A stretch of DNA of 30,000 nt from Conus ventricosus (Eukaryota; Mollusca; Gastropoda; Neogastropoda; Conidae). A program made the position numbers and the translations under genes. Of the stretch, positions 1 to 13,267 are shown in pieces. Each line of letters opens with the position of its first letter. Positions within the stretch are counted from its first letter, which is position 1. The notes beneath the pieces were generated by a model. The model was not told the origin of the DNA. It did no database searches and saw nothing but the letters and a program-made list of their open reading frames with translations. The stretch is taken from positions 56,360,248-56,390,247 of the forward strand of contig CM031614.1 of NCBI GenBank assembly GCA_018398815.1, in the 5' to 3' direction.

Positions 1-98
1 TTTGTTCGATTGCATGTTTGTTTGTGTTTGTTTCAACCATGCGTCCATTCTCTTTGGGATGTATGACCCTGCGCGTTATTCAAAGGGCAAATGAATGA

Positions 99-250
<152 letters not shown>

Positions 251-292
251 TGAAGTCATGCATGCGGATGCACTCGCATACTGAGAGAAAGA

Positions 293-296
<4 letters not shown>

Positions 297-367
<71 letters not shown>

Positions 368-386
368 CAGAGACAGAGACAGAGAT
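297..386. repeat. (AG)32 microsatellite with GAGACA tail
   Basis: An uninterrupted AG run spans 297-360 and is followed by several GAGACA steps. It is the reverse complement in kind of the CT run at 103-158. It immediately precedes block A1, just as the GA run at 5037-5125 precedes block A2, so it belongs to the duplicated unit. Confidence 0.97.
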
Positions 387-1165
387 CAAGCTTGGTTTGG
401 TTAATTTGGGACACCATTGTTTCCTCTTCTTTTTTTGTACTAACATTTGCTCAACTCCTTTGTTAGTCTGCTAACACAACTTCTATCACCTTTCTTTCAG
501 ACCCATAGGAAACTTTGTTTCTAAGTCCCATTGACAACTTCCCTATCCTAACTTTGTTTCTAAGTCCCACTAACAACTTCCCTGTCCCCCTAGAGACGTA
601 AATTTTGTCAAACAAACGCAGCACGTGCTTGCTGGAAGCCACACATGAGGATGCCATCTTCGTGACCTCAGTACATTGGAGCCAGCACCAGACGAACTGT
701 ACAGACAAGGACAGATGGAGAAGTGAACAGACGTGCTGCACAGACAAGGACAGATGGAGAAGTGACCAGATTAGCACCGTCAGACACAGCCACTGTCAGT
801 TGAAAAGGGAGACAAACCTACCTCGCCTTCATTCATCTTCATCAGGTGCCCGGTACAGGCTGCGTGTACTGCATTGCCTCAGAACTGAATCCTGGAATTG
901 TGGGAGAAAGTTTACCACACACTCCCCCTTCACCTTACACGCCCTACCCTTTCCTCTCTGTAATCATGGTTTATTGTGTTCTCTAGATTCCAGATGATAC
1001 AAGTAATTCCCCACCCTCACCGTTCCCCAGTCCTCTGTCTGAAAGGGTAGTAAACACCCAGTAAAATACATGGTTATATCCCAATCTAGGTTCTTCTTTC
1101 TTTCCTTTAATTCACCGTTTCAACTGCCAGCTGTCCCTAGCTAGAGCTGTGGCATCTATCACTAG
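387..1165. repeat. Duplicated block A, copy 1 (A1)
   Basis: This block aligns by eye with 5126-5800. Shared landmarks include CAAGCTTG just after the GA run, CCCTAGAGACGTAA (near 590 and 5272), GAAGCCACACATGAGG (near 637 and 5318), and the AGCACCGTCAGACACAGCC stretch (near 773 and 5417). A1 carries two separate 39-bp tandem duplications, with unit starts at 511/550 and 701/740. A2 has a single copy at each place. On the minus strand the frame 463-777 stays open for 104 codons, and the duplications are in frame (13 codons each). The predicted peptide matches no family I know and is rich in Ser and Leu. I treat the block as non-coding repeat unless transcription is shown. Confidence 0.85.
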
Positions 1166-1530
1166 TGGGAACTGGGCGTGTGTTCACGTTTCTTTTTTTT
1201 CTTCTTTTTTTTCTTTTCTTTTCTTTTTTTTTTTTTTTGCTTCCCAACCTCTGCGCCACCTCAGAGGCAGTGCACACACACCGCTCATTCCGACACCCCG
1301 TCCACAGCCACAGCCCGGTCAGCCCCGCCGCAGCCCCGGCACCGACAATCCACAGGGAGCAGTCAGTGTCAAGTCTTCAAGAGGCAACCCACCAGAGAAG
1401 ACACTGCACTGCTGCCGAGTCACTTCAGTGGTGTTCAGTGGCGCCTGTTCTGATCTAACATACGCAGGACACCACCTACTAAGCCCCCTACTGACGACAA
1501 TAATTGCTTAGTCGCGGAGCCGGCGTGAGT
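1166..1530. repeat. Block B, copy 1 (B1), led by a T-rich tract
   Basis: A T-rich tract (1189-1238) leads into a GC-richer stretch that aligns with 6786-7100. Shared landmarks are CAATCCACAGGGAGCAGTCA, AGGCAACCCACCAGAG, GACACTGCACTG and CTACTAAGCCCCC. In copy 1 the block lies between A1 and the GT tract. In copy 2 it lies between C2 and D2, so it has moved independently of the rest of the unit. Both copies share one plus-strand frame with similar predicted residues, but B1 has stops in it. Its identity is unknown. It could be the 5' end of a retroelement. Confidence 0.75.
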
Positions 1531-1579
1531 GAGCTCTCCCTCCGGAGGGCGCCACCACGTCCGTCCAACGACAACCCCC

Positions 1580-1738
1580 ATGGACTCGCCGATACCGGTG
1601 ACCGCGACGGAACCAAACCAAGCCACAGACATGGAGAGGACATCGAAACTGAGATCACAATCAGAGCAGGGCATGAAGGACCACCACAGAATTGAGACTT
1701 TTTTTAAAATGCTGATCGATGAGAATGTGGATGATTAA
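1580..1738 (+). other. Short open frame of 53 codons, coding status doubtful
   Basis: An ATG at 1580 opens a frame that ends at the TAA closing at 1738. It lies directly downstream of block B1 and runs up to the 3' side of the minus-strand SINE. The predicted peptide is hydrophilic and begins MDSPIPVTATEP, with a charged middle. I recognise no domain. The position next to B1, which looks like a mobile leader, would suit the first codons of a retroelement protein, but nothing in the sequence shows this. Confidence 0.15.
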
Positions 1739-1739
1739 G

Positions 1740-2040
1740 ATGATGCTACGGATTTCCATTCCAATCTGAGACTACATGACAGGGCGCCAACCAGGCCCGA
1801 GAGATACAGGCACCTGCAGTGTTGGTCAGGAAATTTGAGCAACACTCTCAGAAACGCATCTATTAAGTGGATGAAACTCGACTGTGTGGTCCCAGTCTTC
1901 CCAACTGAGTCCGCAGCAAACTCAACTCTGGGTAGGAGCCGGTCGGGGCAGAAAAACCCACATGACTCTGATGGGATTCGAACCAACGACCTCCCAGCCG
2001 GGAGTCCGCGACGCTAACCACTTCGCCACGGCGGCTGGTA
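1740..2040 (-). mobile_element. tRNA-derived SINE
   Basis: Read on the minus strand, a tRNA-like head starts near 2038. It has a polymerase III A box, TGGCGAAGTGG (complement of 2018-2028), and a perfect B box, GGTTCGAATCC (complement of 1974-1984), at normal tRNA spacing. About 230 nt of unrelated body follows, ending near 1740 in an ATCATCTTAATC-like stretch. This is the standard layout of a tRNA-derived SINE. The body was not assigned to a named family, and no clear target duplication is visible. It sits within extra DNA (about 1166-2045) that copy 2 of the unit lacks at this position. Confidence 0.85.
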
Positions 2041-2045
2041 TGTTA

Positions 2046-2125
2046 ACGTTTCTAATCCCGCCATTTAGACAGCTACATTTTGTCCATGGGGCGATCGTTA
2101 TAATTGACACCAGTATGCAAGATTT
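2046..2125. repeat. Shared flank upstream of the GT tract
   Basis: The stretch around CTACATTTTGTCC to GTATGCAAGATTTTGTG aligns with 5850-5908, which holds CCACATTTTGTGATC to GTGTGCATGACTTGTG. Both lead straight into a GT microsatellite. This shows that A and the GT tract belong to one duplicated unit, and that block B1 and the SINE were added between them in copy 1. Confidence 0.65.
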
Positions 2126-2134
2126 TGTGTGGTG

Positions 2135-2165
<31 letters not shown>

Positions 2166-2173
2166 TGTGTGTG

Positions 2174-2227
<54 letters not shown>

Positions 2228-2268
2228 CGTACATGCATGCGTTGCATGCATGGTGTGTGGGTGCTGTA

Positions 2269-2340
<72 letters not shown>
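2126..2340. repeat. (GT)n microsatellite with internal ATGCATGC inverted repeat
   Basis: Two GT runs (about 2126-2224 and 2271-2340) are separated by a short unique core. The core contains ATGCATGC (2233-2240), three bases, and GCATGCAT (2244-2251), a perfect 8-bp hairpin. The counterpart in the second unit is 5909-6043. Confidence 0.97.
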
Positions 2341-2343
<3 letters not shown>

Positions 2344-3480
2344 TCCATCCCATAAACACACCATCACCTCCTTTTCAATAAAGATTGGAACTGAAATGAA
2401 CACACTTTTTAAGCACGGTGATGATCACTCCAGGAACCTCGATTCAAAGTATCATCCAAATGACTTGGCGAGGGCTGGAATCTGCACAGAGGTTGATTGT
2501 GAAGGTTGAAAATAACCCCCTCTGACCTGGGCTGTCTCAAGCACGGATTGAACCAGAAAGCCTAGAATCAGTTGATACAAGTTCTGCCCACAAGGCTCCC
2601 TGTTCCACTATGGTTACCCCTGCCACTTTTCCCATGTCGCGCAGTAGGGAAAGAACATGGATATGAACCCCAACAGCAATCCCAAAGGATTACAGAAAGA
2701 ACGGCTCTAGTCAGCAACATTGGGCAGCAAGTGCACCCTGTGTGCAGTGTAAACCTGGATGATATTATCCCCCTTGAGAAATATACAGAATTGGACGAGC
2801 TTGTGTGTTATTTTACTGTGATTTAATCATGGGTCAGGATGAAGACAGCACTTCTGCTAATCAGACATTATTGATCAAATCTTCAAAGAATCCATCCATT
2901 ACTCAACAGACTTCGATTGAATTTTTCATCAGCATTGCTGTTCTAACCTTAGCTCATGATTCAGCTGATTTTAAAGGAAACGTTAGTCTGAAAAACCGGA
3001 CGACGATTTTAGGGAGAAAACAAAATCACGTTCTATGACCATAACAATTAAAACTGACTTTTCCTTCCCTTGTTTACAACTAAAGCAGAACATACAAAAG
3101 ACAGGTATACAGGATGTCGTTTCAATTTGCACCAAATATCATTTTCCCCAGAAAAAAAAACATTACGTTTCAGCTCATAAACTGATTCAAAGGAATCCGG
3201 ATGTCTTGAAATCATTGAAGTATCACTGTCTCTTTTGTGTCATTCTGAATTATTCATCGGCATTTTTGCTTTCCTTTCCACTGCAACTTCATCCTCTGTG
3301 CCTTTACGGCGGTGCTACTCCAGTTTATTACAGATCCCCATGCATAACCTCAACCAGGTCTTTTTAGGATAGAGTCATCACCAGCTGTCTCAGGTCACGA
3401 CACGGTCTGCCATCCAACCTCGGTAAGACTGCCACTGAGTCATTTTCGTATTGTTCAGCGTTGAAGTGCCAGTTTGGGTT
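2341..3480. repeat. Duplicated core block C, copy 1 (C1)
   Basis: The part from about 2620 to 3040 aligns with 6044-6480, sharing AGGGAAAGAACATGGAT, AGAAATA and the ATTTTACTGTGATTT region. It also resembles the four E blocks over about 180 bp. The anchor TACTGTGATTT is at 2814. From 3040 to 3480 the alignment with copy 2 is patchy. Open frames in this stretch (for example 2805-3038 and 3035-3367) are not conserved between copies and resemble no known protein. Confidence 0.75.
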
Positions 3481-4052
3481 CAACATCATCGGGACAAAAT
3501 CTGCCAGGGCATTTCGTTATTTTAGGGTGCTCATTTGTGGCTGTGTTTTCTGTGATTCGTCATACCCAGGCATCATCTTTCGAGCATCCTGCTGACTGAA
3601 TTGTCCTTCTATAGAATGGCAAACAGGATGCTATGCTACTTAGCACAGGGGAAATCAATGCCAGTTGTGCCTGAGTGCAGATCGAAGTGGAATCATTATG
3701 GTGAATCGTCCAATAATACCACTGGAGTCTCCTGCTGTGGACATGAAGACTTCAATTATGGAGTAAAAAAAATCGTTCAAACAAGGCGGATATTGAGTAC
3801 TTTGGAGTGGGAGGTGGGTGACAATGATCGATGCAGCTGCAAACAAATATTCACTGGTATAATTGTGTCACCTTTGGGTAGGGGGCCACTCGATATTCCC
3901 CTAGAGTGCATCTTTTTTCCCTGTTGACAGATCAGTGGATTTCATTGGGAAGTATTCTGGGAAGGCGATAAAGTTGATTAATTTCCACTGCAAATTGTCT
4001 GACGGTCTTCAGTGTCTTGCGTGTGAAAGTGATTTCTCAAAATCCAGACACT

Positions 4053-4055
<3 letters not shown>
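3481..4055. repeat. Duplicated block D, copy 1 (D1)
   Basis: This aligns with 7101-7670 and 9336-9809. Landmarks shared by at least two copies are GTGGAATCATTATGG, GTTCAAACA, GATCGATGC, TGCAAACAAA and CCCTAGAGTGC. All three D blocks end at a CT microsatellite. A plus-strand frame (3601-3927, 108 codons) is open here. About 38 codons of it, containing VQT, ILxxLxWE and RCxCKQ, also read without an indel in D2 and D3. No known domain is recognised. Confidence 0.85.

Positions 4056-4128
<73 letters not shown>
4056..4128. repeat. (CT)36 microsatellite ending block D1
   Basis: A pure TC/CT run without interruption follows block D1, the same position as the CT tracts after D2 and D3. Block post-sequence starts with GAAGAGCAGGAGG. 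Confidence 0.98.
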
Positions 4129-4131
<3 letters not shown>

Positions 4132-4564
4132 GAGCAGGAGGAGCAAAGGGAGCAAGCAGTAAACTTGTGACCTGCACTGATGAGATCAGTTTCTCCAGTC
4201 TTTTAAGTATTGTCTGATAATAGGCTTAGACAACTCTGGCGTCAAAACCAGTTTACATGATAACATGCATGCCTTTCCATCACCAAATTACGTCACACCG
4301 TTAGGCCAGGAAGTTAGCTGATCTACTGCCAAACCTGAAACCAATGTCTGAAACAGTAAGGTGCCAGAGGCTTTCCAGCACAGCTGTGTTTAAGGCTCTG
4401 TGTAATCCTTGTTGGTAGACCTTGTTCCGTCTCACATGTTTGACAGGTACATCTGACGAAGTGCCCAAACCTGTATGTGTTTGTTTATCAAATGGATACT
4501 ATCTCAAGCGTCAAAGTGAGAAAAGGCAGTAGTACTCTGTGGCATTGTAGTACGTTTGAGCTAG
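4129..4564. other. Unique spacer, nothing recognised
   Basis: No gene, RNA, long open frame or repeat of another part of the window was found here. It lies between the CT tract of unit 1 and the inverted-repeat element. Confidence 0.6.
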
Positions 4565-4965
4565 TTTATCGTGCATTTGTGGTCCTAGGAAAAGATGTTC
4601 GGTTCTTGTTCTTGTGACCTAAATGTTCGGAGCATTAAATGCACTGAATTTAATGTATGTGGTATTCTTTGATAACGTAATGCTCAAAAGAAAAAAAAAA
4701 TATGTCTCTTTTTACACGTGGTTGAAATGAAAGGGACTGATTGCAATCTAACCAAGATCAGGCTGTACTGGCACAGACCATGAATATTTGTGATTTTACA
4801 TGACGTTTGTCAGTCGATCATTTTTTTCACTCACTTCCTTGTGAGCATTATTGTATTAAAGAATACCACATACATTAAATTCAGTGCTTTTAATGCTCCG
4901 AACAATTAGGTCACAAGAACAAGAACCGAATATCTTTTCCGAGGACCACAAATGCGCGAGAAAAC
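4565..4965. mobile_element. Long inverted-repeat (foldback or MITE-like) element
   Basis: The arm 4573-4676 is the reverse complement of 4854-4955 with only a handful of mismatches. Both arms contain TTCGGTTCTTGTTCTTGTGA (in the plus sense of the left arm), GTTCGGAGCATTAAA and AATTTAATGTATGTGGTATT. Weaker pairing, through AATGCTCA and an A-rich/T-rich stretch, extends both arms inward by about 30 nt. The loop is about 110-180 nt. Outer pairing fades past GTTTATCGTGCATTTGTGG. No target duplication or transposase is visible, so the class is open. A foldback element, a palindromic MITE or a local inverted duplication are all possible. Confidence 0.8.
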
Positions 4966-5036
4966 ATATAGTAATGGACACGTTTTTTTCTCAGTTATCA
5001 TTATTTTTACACTCAAAATCACGCACTCACTCACAC

Positions 5037-5041
5037 AGAGA

Positions 5042-5125
<84 letters not shown>
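5037..5125. repeat. (GA)44 microsatellite preceding block A2
   Basis: A nearly pure AG run with one GGG interruption near 5044. It is in the same place relative to block A2 as 297-386 is to A1. Confidence 0.97.
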
Positions 5126-6785
<1,660 letters not shown>

Positions 6786-7100
6786 TTTCCTTTTTTTCTG
6801 TCCTGACCCATCTTCTGTGTCATCTCAGTGACATTGCACCCATGCTTCTCACACTAAGCCCATGTCCACAGCCACAGCCACAGCCCAGCACTCCACGGCC
6901 GTGGCACCAGCAATCCACAGGGAGCAGTCAATGTCAAGTCGTCAGGAGGCAACCCACCAGAGGAGACACTGCACTGATGCCGAGTTCCTTCGGTGGTGTT
7001 CAGTGGTGCCTGTTCAGATCCAGCATATGCAGGACTTCATCTACTAAGCCCCCCGCTAACGACAATGATTGCTTTGTCGCTGAGCCAGCGTGGATGAGGT
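6786..7100. repeat. Block B, copy 2 (B2)
   Basis: A short T-rich start is followed by the segment homologous to B1. The shared plus-strand frame is open here for about 89 codons (6842-7111), whereas B1 has stops in it. B2 lies between C2 and D2. C1 and D1 are joined there without it. This presence/absence difference suggests insertion or copying of B as a separate unit. Confidence 0.75.
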
Positions 7101-7667
7101 GCGGGTTTTGATTCACTACAGCCAGGACATTTGCCAGAGCATTCAGCCACATGAATTGTTACTCACTTGCGGTTATGTTGTTTCTAATACAGCATATGCT
7201 AGGCATCACCTTTCAAGCATTCTGCGAACTGAATCACCCGTTTGTTGAAAGGCAGAACAGAGCTATGTCACTCACACTGGGGAAAAGCTATGCCAGTCAT
7301 GGCTGAGTGCACACCTACCTAAGTGGAATCATTACGGTGGATTTCCGTTAATACCACTAGAGTCTCCTGTGGAGATGAAGACTCTTCAATTACGGAGCAA
7401 TAAACTCGTTCAAACAGAACAGATACTGAGGACTTTACGGTGGGAGGCGAGCAATGACAATCGATGCACCTGCAAACAAACAGGCACTGGTTTCACTGGG
7501 GCACCTTGGGGCAGGGGCTACATGATACTCTCCCTAGGGTGCGTTCGTTTGCCATGGCTTTCATTGGGAACTGTTTTGTGAAGGTAATGAGGTTAATTAC
7601 TGTCCACTCCGAAGGATGGGATGGATTTTAGAGTGTGTGTCTGAGAATGTTTTCCTACCTTTTGGGG

Positions 7668-7670
<3 letters not shown>
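7101..7670. repeat. Duplicated block D, copy 2 (D2)
   Basis: This aligns with D1 and D3 across most of its length, from the ACATTTGCCAGAGCATT region (7129), which matches ATCTGCCAGGGCATT of D1, to the run-up to the CT tract. It shares GTGGAATCATTA, TAATACCACTrGAGTCTCCTG and GTTCAAACA with D1. Confidence 0.85.
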
Positions 7671-9335
<1,665 letters not shown>

Positions 9336-9808
9336 ACCCACCAAGCCTCCTTCAGACTGAATCGTCCCTTTGCTGCTGAGAGGCGTAACAATGCTATGTC
9401 ACTCGGGCAGGGAAAAATCGATGCCAATTATGCCCGAGTGCAGACAAAAGTGGAATCATTATGGCGGATTGTCCATTCATATCAATAGAGCACCCGTGCA
9501 GATGAAGACTCTTTAATTATAGAGCAATAAACCCGTTCAAACAAAGCGGATACTAGAGGGGCGGGAGTGGGAGGCGGACAAGGATGATCGATGCTACTGC
9601 AAACAAAACACCACTGGTCTCATTGTGTCACCTTCAGGCAGCGGTCACCCGATATTCTCCCTAGAGTGCGTCCTTTTCGCTGCTGTAGAATCAATAGGAT
9701 TCTCTGGAAAGTATTTTATGGAGGCACTAAGGTTGATTGCCTTACACTCTAAGGTGTGTAATGGTTTTTAATGCGTGTGGCTTTATTTTCCTCATCTTTT
9801 GTGGAGAT

Positions 9809-9809
<1 letters not shown>
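9336..9809. repeat. Duplicated block D, copy 3 (D3)
   Basis: This aligns with D1 and D2 from ACTGAATCGTCC (9357) through GTGGAATCATTATGG, AGAGCAATAAACCCGTTCAAACA and ATTCTCCCTAGAGTGCGT, up to the CT tract. It has no A or C block upstream, so this unit is incomplete. Confidence 0.85.
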
Positions 9810-9882
<73 letters not shown>

Positions 9883-9964
9883 GACCTTGCCGAAGGCTAG
9901 CGCTATCCCAAGTGCTTGTGTAGTGGTGTGTGTTTTTTGTTTGTTTGTGTGCTTGTTTCCTTCG

Positions 9965-10055
<91 letters not shown>

Positions 10056-10072
10056 GTGTGTGTGTGTTGTTG

Positions 10073-10104
<32 letters not shown>

Positions 10105-10159
10105 GGTGGTGGTGGTGTCTTCAACTTTACGTCTTTCCACATTAAGTGATATTAGACGA

Positions 10160-10239
<80 letters not shown>

Positions 10240-10332
10240 TGCTGTTCTTTCGTTTAATTTGTTACTGTTTGTTTTTATATTGAAAAGCTGTCACCCTTCG
10301 ACCGAGTAGAATGGTTTTGAAAACATTTGGTT

Positions 10333-10402
<70 letters not shown>
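9810..10402. repeat. Microsatellite cluster: CT, GT, GTT, GGT, GT, CT
   Basis: The order is (CT)n 9810-9878, (GT)n 9965-10064, (GTT)n about 10066-10090, (GGT)n about 10090-10117, (GT)n 10161-10238 and (CT)n 10337-10402. Short unique stretches separate them. A 190-codon plus-strand frame crosses the whole cluster but is pure low complexity. Confidence 0.97.
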
Positions 10403-10404
<2 letters not shown>

Positions 10405-10496
10405 GTTTCATATTCTACTTTTGTTCTTCCTTTGTTGAGTGTAAACATATGCTAGGAATATGATCGATGTTTTATACTTTGGGGAACTATATGTAT

Positions 10497-10770
10497 GGAA
10501 TGCTAATGTTTGGGGTAGGAGGGTGGGGAAGCATCTGCTATTAGACACACCAAGATTGTACACATTACTATTTGAAAAAGAAATAAACAGAACATGCCAA
10601 TGTTTAGGGGAGGAGGGGGGGGGGGACGCATCTGCTATTAGACACACCAAGATTGTACACTTTACTATTTGAAAAAGAAATAAACAGAACATGCCAATAT
10701 TAGGGGAGGAGGGGGGGGGGGGAGCATCTGCTATTAAATACACCAAGATTGTACACATTACTATTACATA
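10497..10770. repeat. 97-bp minisatellite, three units, with poly-G tracts
   Basis: GCATCTGCTATTA starts at 10531, 10628 and 10724, giving unit lengths of 97 and 96. Each unit contains CACCAAGATTGTACAC, and the junctions carry TGAAAAAGAAATAAACAGAA and a G-rich stretch. The G run is short in the first unit and grows to 11 (10615-10625) and 12 (10711-10722) in the next two. A minus-strand frame reads through all three units but simply reflects the 97/96-bp periodicity. Confidence 0.95.
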
Positions 10771-10970
10771 TTACACATTACACATATTACACATTACAGA
10801 ACAGACAATCATTTCTTTTAAAATAAAAGTTGAGTCAAATCAGAAACGACACTTCTAACGTGATTTTACTCTTGGTACAATGTTCTGTGGAATTTGGAAG
10901 GAAAACAGAAAAGATAGATGATGGCATCACAGAGACCCAGCATTTGTTTCAATCAAGCTCAACATGGATC
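10771..10970. other. AT-rich spacer with short ATTACAC steps
   Basis: Several ATTACAC/ATTACATATT steps lie at 10755-10798. Nothing else is recognised before the tRNA-like relic. Confidence 0.5.
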
Positions 10971-10971
10971 T

Positions 10972-11042
10972 GTGGCCTGGTTAGCGCATTGCCTTGCCCG
11001 ACCATCTGGGGCGGAGCGCAGGAATGCCATGGGTTGAAAATG
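10972..11042 (+). pseudogene. Possible tRNA-like (SINE head) relic
   Basis: GTGGCCTGGTTAGCGC at about 10974 resembles a tRNA D-arm/A box. GGGTTGAAAATGG about 45 nt later occupies the place of a B box but lacks the canonical TTCGA. It could be a decayed SINE head; a chance match is possible. It directly abuts the start of block E1. Confidence 0.3.
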
Positions 11043-12225
11043 GTGACTTTCTACACCCTGTCACTCCTTCCCACCTGCTCCTTTCTAAAATCATGTTTAT
11101 TGTCTAGTGCTTGGGTGGAGCTAAACATTTGACTCATGGACATAGTCTGGGACTGAGGAGCCAGAGACGAATGATTTGATCTCAAGGGAGTCTTGAGCAG
11201 AGGATTCAATCAGTCGTGATGAGGGAAGGGGGATGGGGGGGGGGGGGGGGGGGGGAGCTACATTGTTTTTTACCGGACACACCAGGCAAATGCACCTCGG
11301 GAAAAACGTAGAATGGTCCTAATCCCTAGTGTCGTTGTTTTACTGTGATTTGAAGTCGTGTCAACAGCAGGCCAGACGGGAAATGGGTCGCACTGACACC
11401 GATCTCATTATGTGGGTTATAATCCCAGGCCTCTGTAGTATCTCTCAGTAAAAAGAGATAATAGTCAAAATTGTCCTGGAGATGGGTCCTTGGTATGGGA
11501 CATCAGGGGTCATCAGGTTATCCTGATGTTAGGTTCTAGCTATGTAGACATTAGAGGTAATCATCATTATCAACCTGACGCTATGCCTAATCTGTGTGGA
11601 CAACAAAGAGAATCACACCATAGAATGAACATCTAGAAACGAGTCACAGACAAGAACGCAAATTTAAAAACTGACATCCCATTCAATTACTTCCTTTGTC
11701 AGAATTGGAAATTACATCGGATAAAGAACATTCAAATTCCAAATCCATGCGGACAAAACATCAGACAGAAGACTGGACCATCCAACAAGTATGTACACAC
11801 ACTGACAAGAATGTTTACAGGCAGTATGAAACCTAATTTGTTTGTCTGGGATGGTCGGTAATCCTGGCGTGACTCTTTGTCTATGAGCACTCTGCATATG
11901 TGATGGATTGTTGACATTGTGAAAGCTGACAGAACTATTCTCTGCCTTGCTGCATTGTCATTATGGTCAGGGCGTCTCGTCTCGTTATCCCCACAAAGCT
12001 GTAATGATGAATGATTCATATTTTAAAGACAAGTCCTGGGGATGTCTGCAGCACACACTATTGTAAACTACTTTCTGCGTATGCTGTGGTGTGGTCAAAT
12101 TCATTTGTTACCAATTAGAAACCGGCTTTAAAATCCAAACTGGAAAGCAGCGAATAATTTGAAGCTCGAACTGGAACAAGGAAAAGAAAAGATCTTAGGG
12201 TTGAATAGTTACAAAATACCATATG
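11043..12225. repeat. Duplicated block E, copy 1 (E1), truncated
   Basis: This aligns with E2, E3 and E4. Landmarks are CACACCrGGCAAAT (11278), ACGTAGAATGG, TACTGTGATTTGAA (11341) with CGTGTCAA, AAACATCAGACAGAA (11756), and GACTCTTTGTCTA (11871). It ends after the GAACTGGAACAAG stretch near 12180. The 3' half seen in other copies (tRNA-like module and CT tract) is missing, so the distance to E2 is 1620 bp instead of 3.7 kb. Confidence 0.8.
11235..11255 (+). repeat. Poly-G tract of 21
   Basis: An uninterrupted run of 21 G interrupts block E1; the other E copies lack it. It could form a G-quadruplex. Confidence 0.95.
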
Positions 12226-12596
12226 AGTTTTCTATGATCATAAAATTCTTGCCTGCAAATACTGAAGTCCAGCCAGAATTTTGAGGCGACCTTCAATTTG
12301 CTCTTTATTAATATAAGCAGTGCACTGATCATTGAAATGCAATGACTCGATCAGTTTTTCCGTTAAGCCCTCAATAACCTGACATATAGATTTGTGTAAT
12401 CGATAAAGTGAAGACGATTTCGCCAACATATACAGTACTCACACAGAACAAGAGAGTATTGGGCAGGAGGATGGGGAGCAAGGAATGGGAGAGGGAGCAC
12501 AAGAACAGATAAGGAGAAAATATGGAGCTGCGAAAGATCTGACAGTTTCAGTTGCGTGTGTCCATCTGCGTCATACACAGCTCTCTATCTGTATGA
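12226..12596. other. Spacer between E1 and E2, nothing recognised
   Basis: Two short minus-strand frames (12238-12429, 12363-12578) are present, but neither resembles a known protein nor recurs in other copies of the unit. Confidence 0.5.
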
Positions 12597-13203
12597 AGTT
12601 TGAACCGTCCTCTCCAACTACTTGACTGGAACGAACCGTGTGAACACGCCTTTACTTGACACCCTGAAATTCGCTGACATTTGCCACACCCCCATCTCTC
12701 CTGCCCCAGTGTTCATTTCATGACTCACGTGTCATCGTCTACTACATGGGCGGAGCTAACCTTTCTACCGTCACCTCCCATTGGACAAAGGGACAGGAGA
12801 AATTGATCGGATCCTTTGTGGTGATTCCCAGGGGAAACATGGGGAGAGGATTCAGTGAACTGTGGAGGCAAAGGCTACATCATCAGGTGTACTAGACACA
12901 CCGGGCAAATTTCCCCGGGGAAATACGTAGAATGGCCCCAGCTTGTTGTGGTGCTGTTTTTACTGTGATTTAAACTCGTGTCAATAACAGGACAGGACAG
13001 AAATTGGGCAGGCACTGCCATCTAATTCAGTTCGTGAGTTATAGCCTTCTCTCTGCTCTGTCATGTTGCCTTGCAGGGAAGGAGTGTTTACAACATTATT
13101 CTGACATTAGGTCCTGGCTTTGTGGACATTGGAAACTAATCACGTTATTGATGGAATAATATTTAGGAATGTATCAGGGAAAAGGATGCGGATTTAAGGA
13201 TTG

Positions 13204-13205
<2 letters not shown>

Positions 13206-13265
<60 letters not shown>
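13206..13265. repeat. (CT)30 microsatellite inside E2
   Basis: A pure CT run absent from E1, E3 and E4 at this position. Confidence 0.98.

Positions 13266-13267
<2 letters not shown>

Noticed and set aside
1967..2038. Functional tRNA gene on the minus strand
   Set aside because: The A and B boxes are good, but the head continues into a SINE-type body, the acceptor stem does not close with a matching 3' strand, and no terminator T run follows directly.
10408..10758. 116-codon minus-strand frame with three similar peptide repeats
   Set aside because: It is the 97-bp minisatellite read in one frame. The unit lengths of 97 and 96 are not kept as multiples of three in a way that suggests selection for coding.
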